64,000 bases of DNA, from NCBI RefSeq assembly GCF_022430525.1, contig NZ_CP092520.1:496001-560000 (forward strand), in the 5' to 3' direction. Made by a program: the position numbers and the translations under genes. The notes under the pieces were generated by a model. That model saw only the letters and a program-made list of their open reading frames with translations, was not told where the DNA came from and made no database searches. Shown here piece by piece: positions 41,842-49,861 of the stretch; position 1 is the stretch's first letter; each line of letters opens with the position of its first letter. The DNA comes from Cetobacterium somerae (GTDB taxonomy: Bacteria > Fusobacteriota > Fusobacteriia > Fusobacteriales > Fusobacteriaceae).

Positions 41842-43932
41842 TTAAAATTTATATAGAGCTCCTACAGTAAAAGTCCTTCCAGGAGCAGGTAAGTGCTGTT
41901 GAACTACATATGTAGAATCTCCAGAAAAATCTCCCCAAGCTCCAACGTATCTATCATATTTTTTATCAAACAAATTGTCTACTCTAGCAGTTAAAGTAAG
42001 CCCATTTTCAAATTGATAACTAGTAGATAAATCTACTGTTATATATGAGTCTACTTTCTCATCATATTTTTCAAGTGAACTTTCATCTCCACTCTCTGGT
42101 AATGTTCCAACCTTATATTTTAGTGCATCCAAAACAGTATAAGAACCATGGTAAAGAGCATCTACACTAGCCGAGAATTTAGGCGTAAAGTTATAAGTTG
42201 TTCCTGCAGTAACCTTCCAATTAGGAACGCTTGGAATCGGTTCACCTTTTGTAGGTCCATCTTTTAATTCATGGTGAATATATGAAATTCCTGTTCTAAG
42301 AGTAAGATTTCCTATGTAATGCTCTGCAACTATATCCGTACCATATTTATCAACTTTACCTAAATTTCCAGTTATACTCTTATCCCAATCTTCAATATTT
42401 GTAGGGATTTTAGAATACATATAATTGTCAATTTTATTATAATATACAGATGCTGAAAGATAAGTGTTTCCAACAAAATCTTTTATACCTATTTCTATAT
42501 TATCACTTGTTTGTGATTTTCTATTGTATTCATAAACTCCTTGTAAAATAGGCTCATAGCTTCCCATTTCAGTGGCACTTGGGGTTCTAAATCCTCGTGT
42601 ATAATTTATATATGTCGATCCTGTATCTGAATATAAATAGTTTATTGCAAATTCTAATCCTGTATTATTAAACTTTTTACTTTCCATGTCATAATATTTA
42701 GAAGGGTCATTAACATCCTTTAACTTTTGTAAATAATAATCATAATCAGTATATTCTTTTCTTATTCCTTGAATAAATTGAAATTTATTGTATTCTATCT
42801 TATTCATTAAAAAGATTCCGTAAGCTTCTTTTTTAGCTTCTCTTCCATCTTTATAAGTTTTTAAATTTGCCATAGAATCCTTTTCTCTATGATGTGAGTA
42901 GTCTGCTCCAAAAATAAGATAATTATTTTCTAAATATTTATATTTTAATTGAGATTTAACATATTCTTTTCTTTCTTTATATCTATTACTGTTATAAAAA
43001 CCTCCTGAATAAGGAGAATAATCGTTATGTAAATAATTAATATAAGTTACAGATTCTAAACTATCTGAAACTTCTGCTCTATATTTTAAGTAAAAATCAT
43101 TTAATTCATATTTACTTTTTGAAAATTTTGATGCATATTTAATATTTTCATCAAATATATATTGAGGTATTGTTCCTCCTAAGTGAGTCTCAGATTTTGC
43201 ATGACTATATTTAAACTCTATATCACCATTATCTAAAAGATATTTTCCTGTATAGTCAAAAGAGTATTTATCAACTTTTTCTTTAGTTCCATCAGATAAT
43301 TTTCTTCCTGATCCGTGAGAATTATACTTACTAAATGAAATCTCATTTAGAAAATTATTACCAATTTTAGTTCCATAGGTTATATTTTCTGAAAATAACC
43401 CGTGACTTCCAGCATTAAAATTTATAGAACCGTAGTTTTGTCTATCCTCAACTGTTTTTGTAGTAATATTAATGATACCTCCAACAGAACCATCACCATA
43501 TAAAACTGCTCCACCACTTGGAATAACTTCAATTCTTTCAATTCTTTCAACAGGAATTTGAGAAAGATTATAGCTATCAGAACTTCCTAAACCTGTTCTA
43601 TTTATAGGAACACCATCTATTGTAACAATAATATTTTTATTAGCGTACATTGGGTTTTGTCCTCTTAAATCAAATCTTATTTCACCACCCGCATATTCTC
43701 TAGCAAATAACCCAGGCACGTCTCTTAAAACTTGAACTAAATTTGTTGAACCGCTTTTTTCAATTTCCTCTGCTGTTATAATAGAAATATTTGTGGGAGT
43801 ATCTCTAACTGTTGTTTCAAAGTTTTGAGTTGTAATAACTGTATCTTCTAATTTTACAAAGCTTTTGTTTTCTCCACCTTTTGCTATACCAGATACAATA
43901 AGTAAAGATAGTAATAATAATTTTTTGTTCAT
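41842..43932 (-). CDS. TonB-dependent outer-membrane receptor, probably for cobalamin/corrinoids (BtuB-like)
   Basis: About 696 residues. Start chosen at 43932 (GGAGGG 4 bases upstream; a TTG four codons earlier overlaps that site). Signal peptide to about residue 19; a TonB-box-like DTVITTQN follows. The plug domain has DTPTNISIITAEEIEKSGSTNLVQVLRDVPGLF, a GDGSVGG-x-INITTK motif, and IERIEVIPSG. The C-terminal 22-strand barrel ends with GRTFTVGALYKF, whose terminal Phe suits Bam recognition. The substrate call rests on the B12 riboswitch in its leader, not on the barrel sequence. Confidence 0.88.
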   Translation of the reverse strand: MNKKLLLLSLLIVSGIAKGGENKSFVKLEDTVITTQNFETTVRDTPTNISIITAEEIEKSGSTNLVQVLRDVPGLFAREYAGGEIRFDLRGQNPMYANKNIIVTIDGVPINRTGLGSSDSYNLSQIPVERIERIEVIPSGGAVLYGDGSVGGIINITTKTVEDRQNYGSINFNAGSHGLFSENITYGTKIGNNFLNEISFSKYNSHGSGRKLSDGTKEKVDKYSFDYTGKYLLDNGDIEFKYSHAKSETHLGGTIPQYIFDENIKYASKFSKSKYELNDFYLKYRAEVSDSLESVTYINYLHNDYSPYSGGFYNSNRYKERKEYVKSQLKYKYLENNYLIFGADYSHHREKDSMANLKTYKDGREAKKEAYGIFLMNKIEYNKFQFIQGIRKEYTDYDYYLQKLKDVNDPSKYYDMESKKFNNTGLEFAINYLYSDTGSTYINYTRGFRTPSATEMGSYEPILQGVYEYNRKSQTSDNIEIGIKDFVGNTYLSASVYYNKIDNYMYSKIPTNIEDWDKSITGNLGKVDKYGTDIVAEHYIGNLTLRTGISYIHHELKDGPTKGEPIPSVPNWKVTAGTTYNFTPKFSASVDALYHGSYTVLDALKYKVGTLPESGDESSLEKYDEKVDSYITVDLSTSYQFENGLTLTARVDNLFDKKYDRYVGAWGDFSGDSTYVVQQHLPAPGRTFTVGALYKF

Positions 43933-43967
43933 ATTTCCCTCCAATTACTCTTTTAAAATAAAAAAAT

Positions 43968-44010
43968 CTAATAAAAAACCAAAGACTTCTTAAACTTTAG
44001 CTTTTATTAG
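43968..44010 (-). terminator. Terminator hairpin in the leader of the TonB receptor gene (riboswitch expression platform)
   Basis: On the minus strand CTAATAAAAGCTAAAG pairs with CTTTGGTTTTTTATTAG (outer stem 9 bp between 44002-44010 and 43968-43976, then a CTAAAG/CTTTGG extension), followed by a run of T residues. Placed between the B12 aptamer and the start codon. Confidence 0.6.
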
Positions 44011-44100
44011 AAATTAGGAGTTTTTATTTAATTACAAAAAATCATGTCATAAAATATACTCTTATTTCTTATTTTTCCCCCATGAAAAATAAAAAACTAA

Positions 44101-44258
44101 ATTTTAAATAAGTCTCCTGACTCAGTTTCATCCTACTCCTAATCCTTCCCAGATTTTATAATCCAGTGGTTCTATCAGTTTCGTCCACAATACAGTAGCT
44201 TGGGGCTGCGTGGGATTCTCACCCATCTTCCTTTATTAAGCCTTTTGGCATTTAAAAT
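44101..44258 (-). promoter_or_regulatory. Cobalamin riboswitch of the TonB receptor gene
   Basis: On the minus strand the leader contains the B12 box GAGTCAGGAGACT (44111-44123), AACCACTGG (about 44162-44170), CTACTGTATTGTGGACGAAAC-type core (key CTGT and GGACGAAA, 44180-44200), and GGGTGAGAATCCCACGCAGC (44205-44224). TTTAAAT/ATTTAAA can close the P1 helix. Second B12 riboswitch in this window. Confidence 0.92.
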
Positions 44259-44267
44259 ACTTTTATA

Positions 44268-44296
44268 ATATAATACTTTAAATTTATTTTGTCAAT
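44268..44296 (-). promoter_or_regulatory. Promoter of the B12-regulated TonB receptor unit
   Basis: On the minus strand a perfect TTGACA (44291-44296) is followed after 17-18 bases by TATATT/TTATAT, immediately upstream of the aptamer. Confidence 0.7.
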
Positions 44297-44359
44297 TATT
44301 TGAATACAACATTTATTATTTGAATATATTTTTTTATTTTGACTTCTTTTTTATATTAT

Positions 44360-44390
44360 AAAAAAAAGAAGTAGAACATCTACTTCTTCT
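44360..44390 (-). terminator. Terminator of the NlpC/P60 gene
   Basis: AGAAGTAGA (44367-44375) pairs with TCTACTTCT (44379-44387); on the minus strand eight T residues follow. Confidence 0.88.
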
Positions 44391-44394
44391 CTAA

Positions 44395-44865
44395 TTATAA
44401 TACTTTTCTAACTTGCCAAAAATGATTGTTCCAATAACTATCCATCTCAGAAATTACAACACCCTTTGATGTTGAGGCATGCATAAATTTATTATTACCT
44501 AAATAAACTCCAACATGATGGGTTTTTCTCCATCCAATTTTAAAAAATACTAAATCGCCAACCTCCCAATAATTAGTTTTTTTTATTTTCTCTCCCTCTT
44601 GGGCCATATTTTTAGTTGTTCTTGGCAATTTTTTTGAAAACTTTTCTTTATAAAGATGCTGCATTAAGGCTGAACAATCCACCCCGCTTTTAGTTGTACC
44701 TCCTAGCCTATATCTAGTCCCTTTCCAACTTTTATAAAAAGCGGTTATTTTAGCAGTTCTTTCATTTCTTTCTCTTTCACTAATCCTAGCTGATGAACAT
44801 CCTGTGAATATAATTAAAACGAACAAAAGTAATATTTTCAAAAGAAATCTATTATTTTTTAACAA
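44395..44865 (-). CDS. NlpC/P60 family lipoprotein, cell-wall endopeptidase (Spr/MepS-like)
   Basis: 156 residues. Signal peptide with lipobox FTGC (Cys at about 23). The catalytic Cys lies in SGVDCSALMQHLY (about C66), the His in HHVGVYLGNNKFMHAS, as in NlpC/P60 DL-endopeptidases. RYRLGGTTKSG precedes the Cys as usual. Probably outer-membrane anchored and cuts peptidoglycan cross-link peptides. Starts with TTG inside the end of the META-domain gene (14-base overlap). Confidence 0.88.
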   Translation of the reverse strand: MLKNNRFLLKILLLFVLIIFTGCSSARISERERNERTAKITAFYKSWKGTRYRLGGTTKSGVDCSALMQHLYKEKFSKKLPRTTKNMAQEGEKIKKTNYWEVGDLVFFKIGWRKTHHVGVYLGNNKFMHASTSKGVVISEMDSYWNNHFWQVRKVL

Positions 44866-45238
44866 AATTTAATTTTACTCCTGAATTTGTAAGTAGTATA
44901 ATTCCATCTTTTGTTACCTCAATCTCTTTTGAATCTTTAAGATTTTTTAAATACTCTTGCTCTTGTATCATTAAATTTTCAGGTCCCATCATTCTAGTAG
45001 ATCCAGGCTCTTGAATCGAAATTTTATTTCCTTCCAATGTATAGTTTGCAAAATATCTGTTAACACTTGAAGTTCCAGAAACCTTATCTTTCTCAAAATT
45101 AATATCAATTTCACTTTCTGGAAGAACACCTTGAAGAATATATGTATTCCCTATAATTTGAGAACTTATATCCTCTTTTTTTCCAAAACATCCTACAAAT
45201 AACATAGTTGCAATTAAAAATAATAGTAGCTTCTTCAT
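44852..45238 (-). CDS. META/HslJ-like lipoprotein
   Basis: 128 residues. MKKLLLFLIATMLFVGCFGK is a lipoprotein signal (lipobox FVGC). The remainder is a small beta-rich domain (INFEKDKVSGTSSVNRYFANYTLEGNKISI, then MMGPENLMIQEQEYLKNL) in the pattern of META/HslJ domains (G-x-S-x-x-N-x-Y, then MA/MGP...). The role is unknown; HslJ is linked to outer-membrane stress. Co-directional and overlapping with the NlpC gene. Confidence 0.72.
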   Translation of the reverse strand: MKKLLLFLIATMLFVGCFGKKEDISSQIIGNTYILQGVLPESEIDINFEKDKVSGTSSVNRYFANYTLEGNKISIQEPGSTRMMGPENLMIQEQEYLKNLKDSKEIEVTKDGIILLTNSGVKLNFVKK

Positions 45239-45286
45239 TTTTTCACCTCTTCTTTATTATTATTTCCTATTCTAACATGTCCAGCT

Positions 45287-46558
45287 TTAATTCTCCATAT
45301 AAAATTTTAAATTTATTTTATCTATTATTTCATTATTTTTATTTAATATATCATATGTTATTTCTTGACCTTGTTCAAATTTTTCCAACTCATCAATGGA
45401 AACAAAAACTTTTCCATTCTCAACTTTAATTTTCATATTTTCAATCAATATTACTCTAGAATTTCCTAAATTATCTATAACCTCTTCAATATTATTAAGT
45501 TTTATTTTCAAGTTTTTATAGTTTTTATTTATGCTATTTGAAGATTCGACTTCATAATATTTATTATTTTTTTCTGAATCACCTATCTGTATTTTATCCT
45601 GACTATTATAATTTTTAGTTATTCCTATGATTTTAAAAATCTTCTTTTCACCACTTAAAATAACTATTTTATCTATCAACGTATTTTTTTTATTTTTATA
45701 AGCTATACTCAAAATATCTCCTGAAATTTTGTAAGTCTTATTATAATTTAAATCTTTTGGTAGCTCTAATCCTATGAAAATTTCCTTTGAATTTTTAAAT
45801 ATATTACCATAATCTAACTCCTCAAGAAAAATCCCTGGATATTTTTCTATCAAAGGGACAACTTTAATAGTATTTCTATAATAGTTCGTATCTTGATTAT
45901 CTCCCTCTATTACTCCTTCTGGCTTTAAAATCAATCTTAATCCATCTAATTTATTTTCACTTTTTGTTATTTCCAAATTATAATCATTTAATTGTATTTT
46001 TTTAACTATCAAATATTTTTTTCCATACTCTTGTTTTTTCAAAATTGGATTTTTATAATCAAAATCTAAATATATATCCGAATTGAAATTAGGCATTTCT
46101 ATCTTCAGAACCTGTGTCTCGATTTTGTCAGGATATTTATATTCTATTTCCAATTCATATTCTTTTTCTTTTAAATCCCATTCATAAATCATCAATTCCA
46201 TTTTTTGTCTATTTAAACTTTTCCATTTTAACTCTATAATCAAGCCATCTAAATCTATTTTCTCCATTTGAAAAGCATATTTATCCCAAATAACACTTTT
46301 TTCTTTTATTATTTCTCCACCTTTTTTAATGATAACTTTCTCTAAATTTTTATTTATTTTCAAATTTTTTCCTAAAATATCTACAGTTGAAAAATATCCA
46401 ATTGTATTTGGATAGGTTGGAATTGGAATATCAGAAAGAACCAAGTAATGCCCCTTTCCTAATAACGGTTCATTAGATTTATATTTTAAAGTTACTACAT
46501 TTTTTGCTGCCATTATATTTGTATAAATCAAAAGCAATAGTATTAATATATTTTTCAT
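45287..46558 (-). CDS. Exported protein of unknown function
   Basis: 423 residues. A signal peptide (MKNILILLLLIYTNIMAAKN; cleavage likely after MAA) is followed by a long beta-rich, Lys/Ile/Asn-rich sequence with no cysteines and no recognisable domain. Repeated strand patterns such as VVTLKYKSNEPLLGKG, KVIIKKGGEIIKEKSV and KIKVENGKVFVSI suggest stacked beta-sandwich or pilus-like modules. The size and form are those of periplasmic or surface proteins. It lies upstream of META and NlpC genes on the same strand with a 48-base gap and may share their transcript. No function assigned. Confidence 0.6.
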   Translation of the reverse strand: MKNILILLLLIYTNIMAAKNVVTLKYKSNEPLLGKGHYLVLSDIPIPTYPNTIGYFSTVDILGKNLKINKNLEKVIIKKGGEIIKEKSVIWDKYAFQMEKIDLDGLIIELKWKSLNRQKMELMIYEWDLKEKEYELEIEYKYPDKIETQVLKIEMPNFNSDIYLDFDYKNPILKKQEYGKKYLIVKKIQLNDYNLEITKSENKLDGLRLILKPEGVIEGDNQDTNYYRNTIKVVPLIEKYPGIFLEELDYGNIFKNSKEIFIGLELPKDLNYNKTYKISGDILSIAYKNKKNTLIDKIVILSGEKKIFKIIGITKNYNSQDKIQIGDSEKNNKYYEVESSNSINKNYKNLKIKLNNIEEVIDNLGNSRVILIENMKIKVENGKVFVSIDELEKFEQGQEITYDILNKNNEIIDKINLKFYMEN

Positions 46559-46642
46559 ATTTCCCCCAAATATTTTTTCTATATATACTTCTATTAAATT
46601 ATACTATATTTTTTTTATTAAAAAAAGAAATGTTGCAAAAAA

Positions 46643-46672
46643 TAAAAAAACTCCTTCTATAAGGAGTTAATA
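46643..46672 (-). terminator. Terminator of the second tRNA cluster
   Basis: ACTCCTT (46650-46656) pairs with AAGGAGT (46661-46667); on the minus strand a T-run follows. Confidence 0.85.
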
Positions 46673-46680
46673 ACTTTTTA

Positions 46681-46756
<76 letters not shown>

Positions 46757-46764
46757 TTATAAAA

Positions 46765-46849
46765 TGGTGGTGAGAGAAGGATTCGAACCTTCGAAGGCAG
46801 AGCCGTCAGATTTACAGTCTGATCCCTTTGGCCGCTCGGGAACCTCACC
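46765..46849 (-). tRNA. tRNA-Tyr (GTA)
   Basis: Class II tRNA with long variable arm, acceptor GGTGAGG, anticodon loop CTGTAAA giving GTA, encoded CCA, 85 bases. Confidence 0.93.
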
Positions 46850-46856
46850 ACTTGTA

Positions 46857-46944
46857 TGGTGCCTGGGGCCGGAATCGAACCGGCACGCTATCAGATAGCT
46901 CAGGATTTTAAGTCCTGTGCGTCTACCTATTCCGCCACCCAGGC
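46857..46944 (-). tRNA. tRNA-Leu (TAA), copy 2
   Basis: Identical to the gene at 38072-38159 over all 88 bases; also first in its operon and preceded by a near-identical leader. Confidence 0.94.
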
Positions 46945-46971
46945 GTGATTGCTTTCGCTTTCAACAAGATA

Positions 46972-47000
46972 ATAATACCACAATTTAAAGTTTGTGTCAA
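46972..47000 (-). promoter_or_regulatory. Promoter of the three-tRNA operon
   Basis: On the minus strand a perfect TTGACA (46995-47000), 17-base spacer, TATTAT (46972-46977), about 28 bases before mature tRNA-Leu. Confidence 0.78.
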
Positions 47001-47100
47001 TAACTTTTTTTATTTTTTTTAACAATGTCTGTGTTGCTTTTTAGAAACTTTAATGCTACTATTAGATATGTTTTAAATTTTTATAATTATAGGAGATTTT

Positions 47101-47874
47101 ATGCCAAAAAAACAACTAATTACCGAACATCGTGTTCTTCAACTAGCAACTTTCGCCGGAAAAATAGTTCTTACTAGCGGAGGTGAAGTTTATAGAGTCG
47201 AGGATATTATCGCTCGAATCGGTCAACATTTTAATTTGAAAATTGACTGCTTTGCTACATTAACATGTATCATTGTTTCTGGAAAAAATATTGATGATGA
47301 AGTTGTTTCTTTAGTAGAAAGAATCAGTTCTCGATCTACAAATTTAGATAAAATTCATCAAGTTCATAAATTAATAAATGAAATCGAAAAATACTCTTTT
47401 TCAGAATTAAAAAAATCTTTAGAAGATATTAATAAAATATCACCCTATGGTTTTGGTATGAACTTCATTGCCTCTGCATTAGGAGCAGCAAGCTTTGTTG
47501 TTTCTTTTAAAGGAGGACCAAACGATTTTGCTGCTGCTTTTGTCGCTGGATGTGGTGTTGCTTTATTTTCTTATATTATTTCAGGATTACAACTAAATAG
47601 CTTCTTTATAAATTTAATTTCTGGAGCAATTTGTGCCTTTGTTTCTAATTTATTTTATGTTAACGGAATAATTACAACACCATCTATTAGTATAATCTCT
47701 TCTTTAATGCTATTAGTTCCTGGAGTTGCTTTTATAAACTCTATCAGAGATATTATAGCAGGAGATTTAGTTTCTGGTACGTCAAGAGCTATGGAAGTTC
47801 TTATGATTGGTGGAGCTATAGCTATTGGTGCTGGATTAGTTACAAAACTTTTTTTTAATTTTGGAGGATTTTAA
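47101..47874 (+). CDS. Threonine/serine exporter large subunit (ThrE/YjjP-like)
   Basis: 257 residues. A cytosolic N-terminal ~115 residues (LATFAGKIVLTSGGEVYRVEDIIARIG, the YjjP signature with the conserved G-GEVxRVE) is followed by five membrane helices from about residue 120. The YjjP-YjjB split form corresponds to fused ThrE transporters; in enterobacteria YjjPB exports succinate, in actinobacteria ThrE exports threonine. AGGAG precedes the ATG. Translationally coupled to the next gene (one-base overlap). Confidence 0.87.
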   Translation: MPKKQLITEHRVLQLATFAGKIVLTSGGEVYRVEDIIARIGQHFNLKIDCFATLTCIIVSGKNIDDEVVSLVERISSRSTNLDKIHQVHKLINEIEKYSFSELKKSLEDINKISPYGFGMNFIASALGAASFVVSFKGGPNDFAAAFVAGCGVALFSYIISGLQLNSFFINLISGAICAFVSNLFYVNGIITTPSISIISSLMLLVPGVAFINSIRDIIAGDLVSGTSRAMEVLMIGGAIAIGAGLVTKLFFNFGGF

Positions 47875-48302
47875 TGTTTTTTATAGAAGTTATCTTTGCT
47901 TTTTTTATTACAGTTAGTTTTGCTATTCTTTTTAATGTTAGAGGCAAACTTATTATTTATTCAGGAATCGGTGGCGCTATAAGCTGGCTTTTTTATTTAC
48001 TTTTTACAAAAGAAGGTTATTCTTACTCTACATGCTATCTTTTAGCAACAGCCATCACTGCTTTTTATTCTGAAATTATGGCAAAAAAACTACAAACTAC
48101 AGTTCCTACACTACTTATAGCAGCTCTAATTCCTATGGCTCCTGGTGGTGGAGTTTATTACACTATGCTATATCTAATTCAAAATAAATACCAAGATTCT
48201 ATGCTAAAAGGTATGGAAACTTCAATAATTGCTGGTTCTATGGCTCTTGGAATAATTTTAGTAACTACATTTTTTAGAATTTTCCATCTTACAAAAAAAT
48301 AA
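47874..48302 (+). CDS. Threonine/serine exporter small subunit (ThrE_2/YjjB-like)
   Basis: 142 residues with about four membrane helices. The segment PTLLIAALIPMAPGGGVYYTMLYL (key P-x-x-PGGxxY) is the YjjB signature. It completes the two-part exporter with the preceding gene. Its last 45 bases overlap, on the opposite strand, the end of the MocR gene. Confidence 0.87.
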   Translation: MFFIEVIFAFFITVSFAILFNVRGKLIIYSGIGGAISWLFYLLFTKEGYSYSTCYLLATAITAFYSEIMAKKLQTTVPTLLIAALIPMAPGGGVYYTMLYLIQNKYQDSMLKGMETSIIAGSMALGIILVTTFFRIFHLTKK

Positions 48303-49703
48303 AATTTTTTCTAGTATCTCCAATCCTTTTTCTATTTCAAATAGGGTTGGAGATATGAAACTTAATCTTATTTTACAAACATCTCTCTTATCCTTATAAA
48401 ATAAAGCTCCTGGTAAAAGAGCAACACCTTCTTCTTTACACTTTAAATAAAATTTTTCACCATCCACATTATTAGCAAGTTTAACCCAAATAAAAAAACC
48501 ACCGTCTGGTTTGTGCATAACATTTAACCCTTGAATTTTATCTAAAAGTTCCAAACATCGTTTCTGTTTCTCACCAAATTCTCTTCTCAAAAAAGATAAG
48601 TGTTCATATAATTTATTTCTAACTATAAACTTTTCTAAAATTTTTTGGTTTATTCCTGAGGTTGTCGTATCTAATCCATATTTTATTAAAAGAACTCTTT
48701 GCATAAGGTTTTCTGGTACTGTCATTATTGCTAATCCAATTCCTGGCATAAGTATCTTTGAATATGTTTTTATATAAATAACTTTTTCTTGTCCTAACTT
48801 ATCCAAACTTTTTAAAGTTTTAGGTTTTTCTTTTGTGTAGTAAAAATCTGAAAAACTATCATCCTCAACTATATAAAACCCATATTTTTGAGCAAGTTGT
48901 AAAAGTTGTTTTCTCTTTTCCAAAGACCAAGTAACACCTGTAGGATTTTGAAAATTTATACATTCATATACGAAATCTATTTTTTCTTCTTTTAATATCT
49001 CTTCAAACTCTTTTAAATCCCAGCCATCTTCTTTAATATCTAAAGATTTTATATTGCACCAACCTTTAAATATATTTAAAGCATTTGGGTAAGTTGGATC
49101 TGATAATACAACTGTTGGTTTTGTCTCTTTTGAAAAAAGTTTTATAACAATATCTAAAGCTTGTTGAGTCCCTGATGTTATTTGTATATTTTCTTTTTTT
49201 ACAAAAATATCTTCTTTTTCAAACTCCTCTGAAAGTAAATATCTAAGACTATCTACTCCTTGTACATTTTGATATTGAAAAATCTCTCCTCCATACTCTT
49301 CAATAACTTCATTAAAAAAAATTTTATAATCTTCAACAGGAAAATACTTAGAGCTTGGAGTTCCATTTGAAAAATTTATTCTTTCTACTATTTGATTTTG
49401 TCCATACTTAAAACTTTCTATTAGAGGTATCTCTTTTTGTTCTATTTCAAATTCACAAACTTGTTCTACAAAACACCCTTTTCCAGAGATTTTTTTTATC
49501 AATCCTTTTTTTTCTAAAATATTATAACTTTGAATAACTGTATTTTGATTTATATCTAGTTTTATTGCAACTTGGCGAATCGACGGTAACTTTGTTCCCT
49601 CTTTAATATCTCCTGATAAAATCTGCTTTTTTAGACACTGATAAATCTGTAGGTATAAGCTTTCTTTTGAATTTTTATCTATATAAATATTAATTTTAGA
49701 CAT
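48258..49703 (-). CDS. MocR/GntR-type transcriptional regulator with aminotransferase domain
   Basis: About 481 residues from the ATG at 49703 (AGAGGG 5 bases upstream; a GTG two codons earlier touches that site). The N-terminal GntR winged helix (SLYLQIYQCLKKQILSGDIKEGTKLPSIRQVAIKLDINQNTVIQSYNILEKKGL, about residues 15-70) is fused to a fold-type I PLP domain: NFQNPTGV, DDSFSDF and the PLP-Lys region YIKTYSKILMPGIGL. MocR proteins sense PLP or an amino acid and control adjacent genes. It is divergent from the first MATE gene, a likely target. Confidence 0.87.
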   Translation of the reverse strand: MSKINIYIDKNSKESLYLQIYQCLKKQILSGDIKEGTKLPSIRQVAIKLDINQNTVIQSYNILEKKGLIKKISGKGCFVEQVCEFEIEQKEIPLIESFKYGQNQIVERINFSNGTPSSKYFPVEDYKIFFNEVIEEYGGEIFQYQNVQGVDSLRYLLSEEFEKEDIFVKKENIQITSGTQQALDIVIKLFSKETKPTVVLSDPTYPNALNIFKGWCNIKSLDIKEDGWDLKEFEEILKEEKIDFVYECINFQNPTGVTWSLEKRKQLLQLAQKYGFYIVEDDSFSDFYYTKEKPKTLKSLDKLGQEKVIYIKTYSKILMPGIGLAIMTVPENLMQRVLLIKYGLDTTTSGINQKILEKFIVRNKLYEHLSFLRREFGEKQKRCLELLDKIQGLNVMHKPDGGFFIWVKLANNVDGEKFYLKCKEEGVALLPGALFYKDKRDVCKIRLSFISPTLFEIEKGLEILEKILFFCKMENSKKCSY

Positions 49704-49795
49704 ATACACCCTCTTTATTTTATTTATCTAATTTTGAATATATAATACACCTATTTTCTTTAGATTCCAATTACTTATTTATATGTTAAAGAAAA

Positions 49796-49824
49796 TTGAT
49801 TTTCTTAATTTTTTAAGATATAAT
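49796..49824 (+). promoter_or_regulatory. Promoter of the tandem MATE genes with flanking inverted repeat
   Basis: TTGATT (49796-49801), 17-base spacer, TATAAT (49819-49824). Just upstream TTTTCTTTA (49754-49762) and TAAAGAAAA (49787-49795) form an inverted repeat that could bind the divergent MocR protein. Confidence 0.6.
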
Positions 49825-49861
49825 CATACTTATACTATATTTAAATAAACTGGGGGAATGA

